Shown here in pieces: positions 1 through 7,697 of a DNA stretch of 64,000 bases. The DNA comes from DATCMH01 sp036563505 (GTDB lineage: Bacteria > Pseudomonadota > Alphaproteobacteria > Rhizobiales > Beijerinckiaceae), in assembly GCA_036563505.1 (NCBI GenBank), contig DATCMH010000001.1, positions 1 to 64,000 on the forward strand. Reading direction: 5' to 3'. Below the pieces are notes generated by a model. It saw only the letters and a program-made list of their open reading frames with translations, did not search any database and was not told the origin of the DNA. A program made the position numbers and the translations under genes. How positions within the stretch are numbered: position 1 is the stretch's first letter; every line of letters begins with the position of its first letter.

Positions 1-288
1 GCCGCCCGGCGTCATCACGCGCCAGGCGATGGCCTGGCCCGACGTCACGCCCAGATCGAGGCCGGCGCGCTCGATGCGGCCGGCGTAAGCCTGCACGAAG
101 CCGCCGCGGTTCGAGACGAACTGGCAGTTCGTGGCCCGCACGGAGCCGACGATGAGGCCCATCCCCGGCTCGACGGCGCAGGTCAGCGTGCCCGCCTGGC
201 GCAGCGGCGCGGAGGGGAAGGAGGTGCTGGCCTGGGCCGCGGTGGCCGCCAGCGTGACGAGGGCAAGCGAGAGAAGAGCGGAGCGCAT
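1..288 (-). CDS. DUF992 domain protein, 5' part only
   Basis: The gene runs off the left edge, leaving 96 N-terminal codons in frame from the ATG at 288. A hydrophobic signal peptide of about 20 residues ends at an Ala-Gln-Ala type cleavage site. It is followed by the DUF992 core: a Gly-Thr-Leu-Thr-Cys strand, a Gly-Ser-Val-Arg segment with a second Cys, and a Tyr-x-Gly-x-Ile strand. DUF992 proteins are small secreted proteins of unknown function, common in Rhizobiales. The family call rests on recalled motif pattern, and the C-terminus cannot be seen. Confidence 0.75.
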   Translation of the reverse strand, partial: MRSALLSLALVTLAATAAQASTSFPSAPLRQAGTLTCAVEPGMGLIVGSVRATNCQFVSNRGGFVQAYAGRIERAGLDLGVTSGQAIAWRVMTPGG

Positions 289-661
289 GGTCTGGGTTCC
301 TGTCGTGAGAGCAAGGCTTGGGGGTCGGGTGCGGGCGGCGTTCCCCGCCGCACCGCCGCCTCCGAGAACCGTGAGGCGATGACCCTCTTCTCGGGCCCGC
401 CCTTTGCAGCTTCATGCCGGCCCGGCCGGGCGATTGTTGCTGAACCGTTAACGAAGCCTTGTTCGCAGTGTCCCGTTTCGCTTCAAATTGCTGGCGAAAT
501 AGCGACAGACTCTCTTCGTCTGAACAGGTTAGAATCAGCGAAACAGCCCAACTCGCCAACGTTCATTGAAACATTATCTCGCAATTACAAAGCTATATAG
601 CTAGATTGTTCGTATTAAACCTTCACGAATTGATCGTCACGTGTGCCATAACGAAGGTTGA
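289..661. other. intergenic, no gene supported
   Basis: This 373-base gap between two leftward genes becomes clearly more AT-rich after about 430. Open frames on the plus strand here have no ribosome binding site and no recognisable protein. I see no RNA gene and no clear terminator. Confidence 0.5.
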
Positions 662-841
662 CTACTTCAAGTAACCTTTCGACTTCAGAACATCTATAAG
701 CGTTTTCTCGATGAACGAGGACACAGAGCGCGTGTCGTCGGCAGCCGCTTTCTCCAGCGCGCTCTTTACGAGCGGCGGAAGCCGAACAGACACCGGGAGC
801 GATTTTGGGAGAATCGAAGGAGGTCGACCCATATTGCGCAT
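662..841 (-). CDS. small ribbon-helix-helix protein, possible DNA binder
   Basis: It encodes 59 residues from the ATG at 841, or 56 from the ATG at 832. After a basic N-terminus comes a strand of the type Pro-Val-Ser-Val-Arg-Leu-Pro, then two helices joined by a short Thr/Ser turn. This is the ribbon-helix-helix pattern of small repressors and antitoxins. The start codon lies one base from a perfect 17-bp palindrome (843-859), which suggests autoregulation. No strong ribosome binding site is visible. There is no obvious toxin partner, but an unknown small gene is transcribed divergently. The longer frame reaching 997 would run over the palindrome and promoter and is less likely. Confidence 0.55.
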   Translation of the reverse strand: MRNMGRPPSILPKSLPVSVRLPPLVKSALEKAAADDTRSVSSFIEKTLIDVLKSKGYLK

Positions 842-842
842 T

Positions 843-859
843 ATTTGTAGTTGACAAAT
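843..859. promoter_or_regulatory. 17-bp palindrome between divergent small genes, possible operator
   Basis: ATTTGT at 843-848 and ACAAAT at 854-859 are perfect inverted arms around five bases. The site touches the start of the ribbon-helix-helix gene and overlaps a TTGACA hexamer facing the other way. That is where an autorepressor would bind. The operator role is inference. Confidence 0.45.
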
Positions 860-879
860 GTCGTAGCCAGACCTACTTC
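851..879 (+). promoter_or_regulatory. possible sigma70-type promoter of the gene at 969
   Basis: TTGACA at 851-856 is followed after 17 bases by TACTTC at 874-879. The -35 is perfect and the -10 is weak. It reads toward the small gene at 969 and overlaps the palindrome. Confidence 0.4.
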
Positions 880-968
880 TTTTCTCGCTTGGAGAGCAAG
901 CGGCCGCGGCAAGGTGTTTGCACCACCGAGACGCGGCCTGACCATTCAAACCTCTCAGGAAGGTCGCC

Positions 969-1217
969 ATGGCTGCGCGTCGTTTTATCAGTCTCACGAC
1001 TGCCTTGCATCAGCTTCGTAACGAACGCCGAACTGGCGTTCTAAGTGAACCACAATCTCGGTTGTACACTCGCCTGCATCGAGCCTACCTCGTCGCGAAA
1101 AGACCTCTCGCGATCGAGGTGGTTGAGAGATCAGATTTACGAACTCTTTCCGCCCTAATGGCCCGAGGATTGGTCAAGTTGACCGCACAAGGCTTTATCG
1201 TTCAAAGCATGATGTGA
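969..1217 (+). CDS. small hypothetical protein, 82 aa
   Basis: The ATG at 969 is preceded by AGGAAGG at a good distance, which supports expression. The product is a basic 82-residue soluble protein with no signal peptide or membrane segment. It is Arg/Leu-rich and probably mostly helical. I recognise no family. It is transcribed divergently from the ribbon-helix-helix gene and may be co-regulated through the shared palindrome. Confidence 0.45.
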   Translation: MAARRFISLTTALHQLRNERRTGVLSEPQSRLYTRLHRAYLVAKRPLAIEVVERSDLRTLSALMARGLVKLTAQGFIVQSMM

Positions 1218-1594
1218 GGGCCAGAGCAGTGAAAAGGATCACAAATCTATTCAGTCGGTCAGGGCATACGGCAATCATACTTTATGCAGCACCTACCACT
1301 GTCGGGGCCATGCGCGGTTTGCAAATCCTCGTGAGTTTGGAGACAAAGCACGGTGCATTTCCCCCCGTGGATCGATCGCGTAAGCCGAATGGAAGCCTGC
1401 GACGCTCCAAACCTCGACCAGGAAGCTCCTCGATGTAGGCCGTCCAAGGCACGAACTCTGACGTCAGCAGCATGTCACAGTGTTTTTGCTGCCCGCGTTT
1501 GACCTGGTCATTCGCTTCTGAACGCATGCCGACCTGAGCAACCGCGTACGGCGCGGCAAAGCGCTTCGTTGATCGCGACACTCAGCAACCGAAG
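1218..1594. other. intergenic, no gene supported
   Basis: The 377 bases hold a leftward 99-codon frame (1282-1581, GTG start) and shorter rightward frames. None has a ribosome binding site or a recognisable fold. The stretch could carry decayed sequence. I see no RNA gene. Confidence 0.4.
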
Positions 1595-2080
1595 CTAAAG
1601 CTGATCCAGCTCCACACTGAGTTGCTCGAGCTCTTCCCTAGTCGCACCAAGCGAACCATGAAACGTTCGGAGGTTGTGGGAGCATTGTTCCAGGCTCAAG
1701 CGCCAGGCTGTTTCAGCCGGCCCGACCTCGTGGAGGATTACGAGGGCTCTCGCGAAGGCAACGCGGATGCGCTGCTCAAGGCGGCTCGTCAGCGCACCGC
1801 GCGATCGCACCTCCTGCAACATCTCCTGCAGAGCGTTGTCGTGAGCGACTAGGACTGGGCCAAAGCCAGCAGCTTCGTCGTTGGCCTCGTGCAAGATCCT
1901 CAGTGCCGACCGAACCAGGCTCTGTCGGGGTCGGTCGTCGAGCACGCCTAACACCAGCTCACTATGAGCTGCGGTGAACGTCGCATCGCGTCGTGCAGAT
2001 CGCACGTAGATCGATTGCAAGGCCTCCTGCAGAAGCGATGGAGCCCAGCCGACTGGCGCGTATGCGGACACGATGGACAC
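1595..2080 (-). CDS. hypothetical protein, 161 aa
   Basis: The product is a soluble, predominantly helical acidic protein with no cysteines near motif spacing and no signal peptide. The start at 2080 is GTG with a poor ribosome binding site, so the true start may differ. Codon use and the uninterrupted length favour a real gene, but I recognise no family. It sits in the AT-richer leading stretch among other orphans. Confidence 0.45.
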   Translation of the reverse strand: MSIVSAYAPVGWAPSLLQEALQSIYVRSARRDATFTAAHSELVLGVLDDRPRQSLVRSALRILHEANDEAAGFGPVLVAHDNALQEMLQEVRSRGALTSRLEQRIRVAFARALVILHEVGPAETAWRLSLEQCSHNLRTFHGSLGATREELEQLSVELDQL

Positions 2081-2166
2081 TGACCCGGACCGAACCTTTT
2101 GACCATGCTGCCCTATGGTTAATCCAAGCTTAAGCCCTGACGGTTAAGCGCTTCAGCACAGTCCGT

Positions 2167-2412
2167 GTGGGGGTCAGTCCCTTGTTCAAATATTGCGCTT
2201 TGCTTCTCCTCGTCGCGACGCCATGCAGCGCTTTCGATCGGCGCGGACAGCAACTCGACAAATATGACGGTCAACCCGAAACGCTGAGAGACGCTGAGGA
2301 GCAAGTCACGGCGCAGCCGAACCGATCAACAATGAAAGTGCCCTTCTACCCCCGCGACTATCTGCGCCGCCCCCGCGGCTCGGTTCAGGTCGAGCTCTCG
2401 AAGGACGACTGA
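2167..2412 (+). CDS. small secreted hypothetical protein, 81 aa
   Basis: The N-terminus is a signal peptide: a basic residue, a run of leucine and valine, then Cys-Ser-Ala before Phe-Asp. The mature part is about 58 residues, hydrophilic, with a C-terminal Arg/Pro-rich segment ending Lys-Asp-Asp. The start is GTG at 2167, or TTG at 2182, which would give a tighter signal peptide. No family is recognised. Periplasmic location is inferred from the signal peptide alone. Confidence 0.45.
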   Translation: MGVSPLFKYCALLLLVATPCSAFDRRGQQLDKYDGQPETLRDAEEQVTAQPNRSTMKVPFYPRDYLRRPRGSVQVELSKDD

Positions 2413-2760
2413 GAACGGGACTGCGATCGCACAAGTGGCACGATCAAGGCTTCCCGACCGGTGAGCCGTTCAGCCCTCCTCGGATGGCGGTGGGCTTGCC
2501 CGCGATAGAGAGACGCCAAGGGAGCAGCGCCAGATGGCTCGGACCATTCCGAGCCGCCTCATCACTCCGAACGCTTTGCGGCCCCGACGAGACGCTCAAC
2601 CAGCAAGACCGACTAGGCAGACCTCTGTCTTGCCTTGTATGGCGGGGCCCAAGCCGCGATTCAGGCCCACAACTCTCCTTCGGCGCCGGCCTTTCGGCGA
2701 GGTTGCCCCCTACCGGGCATCACCGGACGTCTCCGCAAGCGACCCTTTCCGAGTTCCGCC
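2413..2760. other. intergenic region upstream of EamA gene
   Basis: An in-frame extension of the EamA gene runs back to 2635, but its first 42 residues are Pro/Arg-rich and unlike the family, so I treat it as non-coding. No terminator or RNA gene is evident. Confidence 0.45.
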
Positions 2761-3681
2761 ATGACTTCCCTCACGACGCCGGCCGTCAGCTCTAACCGCG
2801 CCGTCCTCGCCGGCATCGGGCTGATGCTGTTCGGCATCTTCCTGTTCTCGGTCAACGACGTCATGGGCAAGTGGCTCGTTTCGACCTACTCCGTCGGACA
2901 GTTGCTCCTCATCCGGAGCATCGGGGCGCTCATCGTGCTCGCGCCGTTCCTGGTCCGCGAGGGACTGACCCCCTTGCGCCAGGCGCCCCAGCCCGGGCTG
3001 CAGGTGCTTCGCGTCGTCTTTTCGACGCTCGAGGTCGTCGCCTTCTACTGGGCCGTGGTCTACCTACCTCTCGCCGATGTGATGACCTTCTACCTCGCCG
3101 GTCCGATCTACGTCGCCGTGCTCGCGGCCCTGATCCTCGGTGAGAGGCTTGACGGCCGCCGGATCGCGGCGGTGCTCGCAGGGTTCGTCGGCGTCCTCGT
3201 GGTGCTGCGCCCGAGCGCGGCCACCCTCACCGGCCCGGCCCTGATCGCAGTCGGTGGCAGCTTCTGCTTCGCGCTCCTCATGATCACGACGCGCAAGCTC
3301 AAAGGCACGAGCGATTCGGCTCTGGTGCTGGGCCAGATCTTGGGCGCGCTCGCGTTCGGCATCGTCGCCGCACCCTTCGGATGGGTGACGCCGACGGTCC
3401 GCGATTTCGGGCTTTTGGCGCTCCTCGGCATCGTTGCGATGGGGGCGCATGTCTGCGTCAACCGCTCGCTCAAGCTCGCCCCGGCCTCGGTCGTCTCGCC
3501 CTACCAGTATACCCTCATCGTCTGGGCCGCGGTCTTCGGCTACTTCGTCTTCGGCGACGTGCTGGAGGTCTGGACGATCGTCGGCGCGGCCTTCATCATC
3601 GCCGCGGGGTTGTGGCTCGCTCTGATCGAGCGCGACGCGAGCACGGAGCCCCCCTCCCCAGCCCCGGGCGAAATCCCCTAA
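2761..3681 (+). CDS. EamA-family (DMT) transporter
   Basis: This is a 306-residue membrane protein with ten predicted hydrophobic segments. They form two five-helix EamA repeats, the usual length and layout of drug/metabolite transporters of the RhaT/YdcZ superfamily. An acidic residue follows the conserved Gly-Glu of the first repeat (around residue 120). I chose the ATG at 2761 because the first membrane segment starts about 15 residues later, as usual in the family. The substrate is unknown; members move amino acids, nucleosides or small metabolites across the inner membrane. It reads toward, but is separated from, the GntR/TRAP operon. Confidence 0.85.
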   Translation: MTSLTTPAVSSNRAVLAGIGLMLFGIFLFSVNDVMGKWLVSTYSVGQLLLIRSIGALIVLAPFLVREGLTPLRQAPQPGLQVLRVVFSTLEVVAFYWAVVYLPLADVMTFYLAGPIYVAVLAALILGERLDGRRIAAVLAGFVGVLVVLRPSAATLTGPALIAVGGSFCFALLMITTRKLKGTSDSALVLGQILGALAFGIVAAPFGWVTPTVRDFGLLALLGIVAMGAHVCVNRSLKLAPASVVSPYQYTLIVWAAVFGYFVFGDVLEVWTIVGAAFIIAAGLWLALIERDASTEPPSPAPGEIP

Positions 3682-3689
3682 CGAGGTTC

Positions 3690-3726
3690 AATCATCATAC
3701 CTTGCAATCTGCCTGGTATGATGATT
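3690..3726. promoter_or_regulatory. 12-bp inverted repeat, likely GntR operator
   Basis: AATCATCATACC (3690-3701) and its exact reverse complement GGTATGATGATT (3715-3726) flank a 13-base spacer. The element lies 62 bases before the start of an FCD/GntR regulator gene. Such regulators bind palindromes near their own promoters. A terminator is less likely because no T-run follows and the centre is AT-rich. Confidence 0.6.
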
Positions 3727-3787
3727 GTCTCTCCCCTGAGCCGCGGCCTCGAGACCGCAGCCTTGAGGAACGTCAGGGAGAAGGCGC

Positions 3788-4507
3788 GTGGGCTCGTTCC
3801 ACGACAGCGTGGTGGATACGCTTGCCGGCTGGATCGTGAGCGCGCGCTTTCCGGCGGGCGCGGCGCTCCCCGTGGAGCCGGCGATCTGCGCCGAACTCGG
3901 CGCGAGCCGCACCACCGTGCGTGAGGCCCTGAAGACCCTCGCGGCCAAGGGCTTGGTGCGCATCGGGCCGCGCACCGGCACCCGTGTGCGTCCGGCGGAC
4001 GACTGGAGCCTCCTCGATCCGCAGGTGGTGGAGTGGCGCCTCAAAGCGCCACTGACGCCCGCCCTCGTGAACGACCTCGTCGAGATGCGCCTCCTCATCG
4101 AGCCCTCGGCGGCGGCGCTCGCGGCCGAGCGCGCGCAAGGTCCCGATGTCGCTCGCATCCGCGAAGCTTTTGATGCCATGGAGCGCGCCGTCGACGGCGA
4201 GGGCAGCTACATCGAGGCCGACCTCGCCTTCCACGAGGCGATCCTGCGGGCGGCCGGCAACCAGTTCCTCTCCCAGCTCGCGCCCGTCGTGGGCGCGGTG
4301 CTGCGCCTCTCCTTCAAGCTGTCCGTGACCTCCCTGGAGAGCGCGCGCCTCTCCCTGCCCGGTCACGCGGCGGTGCTGCGCGCCGTGGCCGCGGCGAAGC
4401 CTGAGGAGGCGCGAACTCATCTCACTCGCATCATCGAGGCCTCGAAGCGAGACATGGCCTATGTCGGACAGGACGCGCCGCTGCGGCGGGCGATGATCGG
4501 AGCATGA
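3788..4507 (+). CDS. FadR/GntR-family regulator with FCD domain
   Basis: The 239-residue protein has an N-terminal winged helix-turn-helix (about residues 5-70; the Ala-Ser-Arg-Thr-Thr-Val-Arg-Glu-Ala-Leu recognition helix is clear). An all-helical FCD ligand-binding domain follows (about 90-225) with the expected Asp and His metal or ligand residues. GTG at 3788 is preceded by GGAGAAGG. It leads an operon with a TRAP transporter, so it probably represses uptake until a sugar acid binds. The layout resembles DgoR/LgoR/UxuR-type repressors. The ligand is not known. Confidence 0.88.
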   Translation: MGSFHDSVVDTLAGWIVSARFPAGAALPVEPAICAELGASRTTVREALKTLAAKGLVRIGPRTGTRVRPADDWSLLDPQVVEWRLKAPLTPALVNDLVEMRLLIEPSAAALAAERAQGPDVARIREAFDAMERAVDGEGSYIEADLAFHEAILRAAGNQFLSQLAPVVGAVLRLSFKLSVTSLESARLSLPGHAAVLRAVAAAKPEEARTHLTRIIEASKRDMAYVGQDAPLRRAMIGA

Positions 4508-4511
4508 CGCC

Positions 4512-5075
4512 GTGAACACCCTCATCGACCGGCTGTTCAAGCTCTTCGAACTCGCCATGGTGGCCTGCCTTGCCGCCATGGTGCTCATGGTCTTTGGCAA
4601 CGCAGCGCTCCGAAAACTCTCGGATTTCGGGCTCGTGCTTCTGGGCGGCGGCATCGATGTCTCGGAAGAGTTGTCCCGCATCATGTTCGTCTGGCTCACC
4701 TTCATCGGCGCCGTCGTGGTGGCGCGGGAGAACCAGCACATGGGCGTCGACACCCTCGTCGCCCGCTTCGGCGAGGCCGGGCGCAAGATCTCCATGACCC
4801 TGTCCGACCTGCTGGTGGTCGCCTGCTGCGCCGTGTTCTTCTGGGGCACTTGGCGCCAGGCGGGCCTGCACATGTCCAACACCGCCCCGATCACCGGCAT
4901 GTCCATGATCTGGGTCTACGGCATCGGCTTCTTCGCCTCGATCGGGATGGGGGCCCTGGCCTTGGCGCGGATCGTCCGAACCCTCACGGGCCGTCTCGAC
5001 CCGGCGGAGCTTCGGCTCTTCGCCGGTGAGTACGACGAGGACGTGGCCCATTCTCTCAAGGGCAAGCTCGAATGA
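4512..5075 (+). CDS. dctQ: TRAP transporter small permease, DctQ type
   Basis: The product has 187 residues and four hydrophobic segments. It contains the DctQ-family core, with the Glu-Leu-Ser-Arg region and the Ala-Arg-Glu-Asn-Gln-His loop before the second pair of helices. It forms the inner-membrane complex with the large permease and receives substrate from the DctP binding protein. GTG at 4512 lies four bases after the regulator's stop codon, and the end overlaps the next gene by four bases. These junctions show one operon. Confidence 0.9.
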   Translation: MNTLIDRLFKLFELAMVACLAAMVLMVFGNAALRKLSDFGLVLLGGGIDVSEELSRIMFVWLTFIGAVVVARENQHMGVDTLVARFGEAGRKISMTLSDLLVVACCAVFFWGTWRQAGLHMSNTAPITGMSMIWVYGIGFFASIGMGALALARIVRTLTGRLDPAELRLFAGEYDEDVAHSLKGKLE

Positions 5076-6394
5076 CCGTCGCGGTCTTCCTCGTCTCGCT
5101 GTGCGGGGCGATGGCGATCGGCGTTCCGGTCGCCTTCGCGCTCGTGGTGTGCGGCCTCGCGCTCATGCTCCACATGGGCATCTTCGACAGCCAGATCGTG
5201 AGCCTCAAGCTCATCGAGGGCGCCGACAATTTCCAACTCTTGGCCGTGCCGTTCTTCCTGCTCGCCGGCGAGCTGATGAACGCGGGCGGGCTGTCCAAGC
5301 GCATCGTCAACTTCGCCGTGGCCTTCGTCGGCCACATCCACGGCGGGCTCGGCTACGTCGCGATCTTCGCGTCCATCATCATGGCCTCCCTGTCGGGATC
5401 GGCGGCGGCCGACACGGCGGCGATCGCCTCGATCCTGATCCCGATGATGCGCTCGGCCGGCTATAACGTGCCCCGCGCCGCAGGCCTGATCGCGGCGGGC
5501 GGCATCATCGCGCCCGTCATCCCGCCCTCGATCGGCTTCATCGTCTTCGGCGTCGCGGCGAACGTCTCGATCACCCAGCTCTTCCTGGGCGGCGTCTTCC
5601 CGGGCCTGCTCATGGGCCTGTCCCTCATCGTCGCCTGGGCCTGGGTGGTGCGGCGCGAGGTGGTGAAGGTCTATCCGCGCCAGCCCTGGAGCGCCCGCCT
5701 CAAGGCCTTCACCGACGGCTTCTTCGCCCTTCTGATGCCGGCGATCATCCTCGGCTGCATCAAGTTCGGCTGGGCGACGCCGACGGAGGCCGCCGTCTTC
5801 GCGGCCGTCTACGCCCTGTTCGTCGGGATGTTCGTTTATCGCGAGCTGAAGTTCTCCCAGCTCTACGAGGTGTTCCTCGTTGCGGCCAAGACCACGGCTG
5901 CCGTGATGTTCCTCGTCGCCGCGGCCCTGATCTCCGCCTGGCTCATCACGCAGGCCAATATCCCGGCTGAGCTCGGCGCGATCCTCGAGCCTCTGAAGGA
6001 TGACCCGAAGGTTCTTCTGTTCATCCTCATGCTGCTCGTCATCGTGGTGGGCACGGCGCTCGACTTCGCACCGACCGTGCTCATCCTCACCCCGATCGTG
6101 ATGCCGATCATCAAGGAGGCGGGCATCAACCCGGTCTATTTCGGGGTGCTCTTCATCATGAACAACGCCATCGGGCTCATCACGCCCCCCGTCGGCATCG
6201 TGCTCAATGTTGTCTGCGGCGTCGGCCGGGTGCCGATGGGCGCGGTGATCCGGGGCGTCATGCCCTTCCTCCTCGCGCAGACGGTGGTGCTGTTCCTGCT
6301 GGTGCTCTTCCCGCAATGGGTCATCGCGCCCCTGAACTGGCTGCGGGGACGAACCGACTTCCTGGAGATGCTCAGGGCGATGTTCATCCCCTGA
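5072..6394 (+). CDS. dctM: TRAP transporter large permease, DctM type
   Basis: This 440-residue protein has about twelve hydrophobic segments and the DctM signatures, including Gly-Ser-Ala-Ala-Ala-Asp-Thr in the first half and Pro-Pro-Ser-Ile-Gly near residue 150. It is the sodium-coupled transport subunit. Its ATG overlaps the dctQ stop codon, so translation is coupled. Length and topology are normal. Confidence 0.93.
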   Translation: MTVAVFLVSLCGAMAIGVPVAFALVVCGLALMLHMGIFDSQIVSLKLIEGADNFQLLAVPFFLLAGELMNAGGLSKRIVNFAVAFVGHIHGGLGYVAIFASIIMASLSGSAAADTAAIASILIPMMRSAGYNVPRAAGLIAAGGIIAPVIPPSIGFIVFGVAANVSITQLFLGGVFPGLLMGLSLIVAWAWVVRREVVKVYPRQPWSARLKAFTDGFFALLMPAIILGCIKFGWATPTEAAVFAAVYALFVGMFVYRELKFSQLYEVFLVAAKTTAAVMFLVAAALISAWLITQANIPAELGAILEPLKDDPKVLLFILMLLVIVVGTALDFAPTVLILTPIVMPIIKEAGINPVYFGVLFIMNNAIGLITPPVGIVLNVVCGVGRVPMGAVIRGVMPFLLAQTVVLFLLVLFPQWVIAPLNWLRGRTDFLEMLRAMFIP

Positions 6395-6497
6395 CCTCTC
6401 CCAAGGCGCCGGGCCAACCGCGGCCGGCTCGGCGCCCCTCACCTCACCATGGCTGCCGACGTCCTCAAGGACGAACGACACGGAGGAGTACACAACG

Positions 6498-7511
6498 ATG
6501 AAGGCTCTCAAGCTCACCCTCGCCGCCGGCGTCGCGGCCCTGACTCTCGGCGCCGCGCCGGCGCTGGCCCAGTTCCAGGACCGCACGATCCGCGTCTCCA
6601 ACGGCATCAACGCGGACCACCCGGTCGGCAACGGCCTCACGCGAATGAACCAGTGCGTCGCCGAGAAGTCCGGGGGCAAGATGAAGCTCCAGGGCTTCTG
6701 GGGCGGCGCGCTCGGCGGCGACCTGCAGGCGACTCAGTCCCTGCGCTCGGGCACGCTCGAGATGGTGATCACCTCGTCCTCGCCACTGGTGGGCATCCTG
6801 CCCGATCTCGGCGTCTTCGACCTGCCTTTCCTGTTCAACAGCGCCCAGGAAGCCGACAAGGTGCTCGATGGGGCTTATGGCCAGTACATCTCCGGGAAGA
6901 TGCCGGCCGTCGGCCTCGTCAATCTCGCCTACTGGGAGAACGGCTTCCGCAATCTCACGAACTCGCGCAAGCCCGTGCAGAAGCTCGAAGACCTTCAGGG
7001 CATGAAGGTTCGGGTGATGCAGAACAACATCTTCCTCGACACCTTCAAGACGACCGGCGCCAACGCCGTGCCGATGGCCTTCGGCGAGGTCTTCACAGCG
7101 CTCGAGACCAAGGCGATCGACGGCCAGGAGAATCCCTTCGTCACCATCGACACCTCGAAGTTCTCCGAGGTGCAGAAGTACCTCTCGGTGACGAACCACG
7201 CCTACACGCCCTTCCTGGTGCTCTATTCCAAGCAGCTCTGGGACAAGCTCTCCGCCGACGAACAGAAGGCGCTCACCGATTGCGCAGCGGTCGGCCGCGA
7301 CGAGCAGCGGAAAGTGTCGCGCGAGCTCTCTGCGAAGTCGCTCGAGAACGTGAAGAAGGCCGGCATGCAGGTGAACGAGCTGGCGCCGGCCGAGATCGCC
7401 CGCATGCGCGAGGCGGTGAAGCCCGTCTACGAGCGCCACGCGGCCACCATCGGCCCGGAGACCGTGTCGAAGATGCAGGAAGCGCTCGTCCAGGTTCGCA
7501 AGACCAACTGA
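6498..7511 (+). CDS. dctP: TRAP transporter substrate-binding protein, DctP type
   Basis: The 337-residue protein starts with a 25-residue signal peptide ending Ala-Leu-Ala-Gln. The mature part has the DctP pattern: Gly-Gly-Lys in the first lobe, Leu-Lys-x-Met-Lys-Val-Arg near residue 170, and a conserved Asn-Pro after Gly-Gln-Glu near 210. The Arg of the Val-Arg-Val motif normally pairs with a substrate carboxylate. GGAGGA precedes the ATG. It delivers an organic acid, probably a sugar acid given the regulator and the dehydratase downstream, to DctQM. Confidence 0.92.
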   Translation: MKALKLTLAAGVAALTLGAAPALAQFQDRTIRVSNGINADHPVGNGLTRMNQCVAEKSGGKMKLQGFWGGALGGDLQATQSLRSGTLEMVITSSSPLVGILPDLGVFDLPFLFNSAQEADKVLDGAYGQYISGKMPAVGLVNLAYWENGFRNLTNSRKPVQKLEDLQGMKVRVMQNNIFLDTFKTTGANAVPMAFGEVFTALETKAIDGQENPFVTIDTSKFSEVQKYLSVTNHAYTPFLVLYSKQLWDKLSADEQKALTDCAAVGRDEQRKVSRELSAKSLENVKKAGMQVNELAPAEIARMREAVKPVYERHAATIGPETVSKMQEALVQVRKTN

Positions 7512-7530
7512 CGTGCTGCCCTGACGTGTT

Positions 7531-7553
7531 GTTCGCGGGCTTGACCCGCGAAC
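7531..7553. repeat. perfect 9-bp hairpin, first of a pair
   Basis: GTTCGCGGG and CCCGCGAAC flank a five-base CTTGA loop, just after dctP. No T-run follows, so it is not a standard Rho-independent terminator. With the hairpin at 7587 it looks like a repeated intergenic element. Confidence 0.6.
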
Positions 7554-7586
7554 CTCGGCTCGAAACTTCGCGCCTTTCCAACCGAG

Positions 7587-7609
7587 ATGGCCGGGCCAAG
7601 CCCGGCCAT
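7587..7609. repeat. perfect 9-bp hairpin, second of a pair
   Basis: ATGGCCGGG and CCCGGCCAT flank a CCAAG loop that resembles the reverse complement of the first hairpin's loop. The two hairpins sit 34 bases apart in the dctP-dehydratase gap. They could stabilise the upstream mRNA or weaken read-through. Confidence 0.6.
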
Positions 7610-7697
7610 GACAAGCGCGGCGCCATAACCCGGTCCTGCTGAACCACTCTTCCCGAGTTCGGGGGGAGCGATCTCACACGCCCCGAGGCTTGCCCCG

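Noticed and set aside
379..600. 73-codon frame in the first intergenic region
   Set aside because: No ribosome binding site, unusual composition, no family features.
1282..1581. 99-codon leftward frame downstream of the gene at 1595-2080
   Set aside because: GTG start without a ribosome binding site and no recognisable fold. I could not support it as a gene.
4916..6679. 587-codon open frame on the minus strand
   Set aside because: It lies opposite dctM and neighbours, is full of Asp/His/Arg/Glu repeats and matches no family. Long antisense frames are expected in GC-rich DNA.
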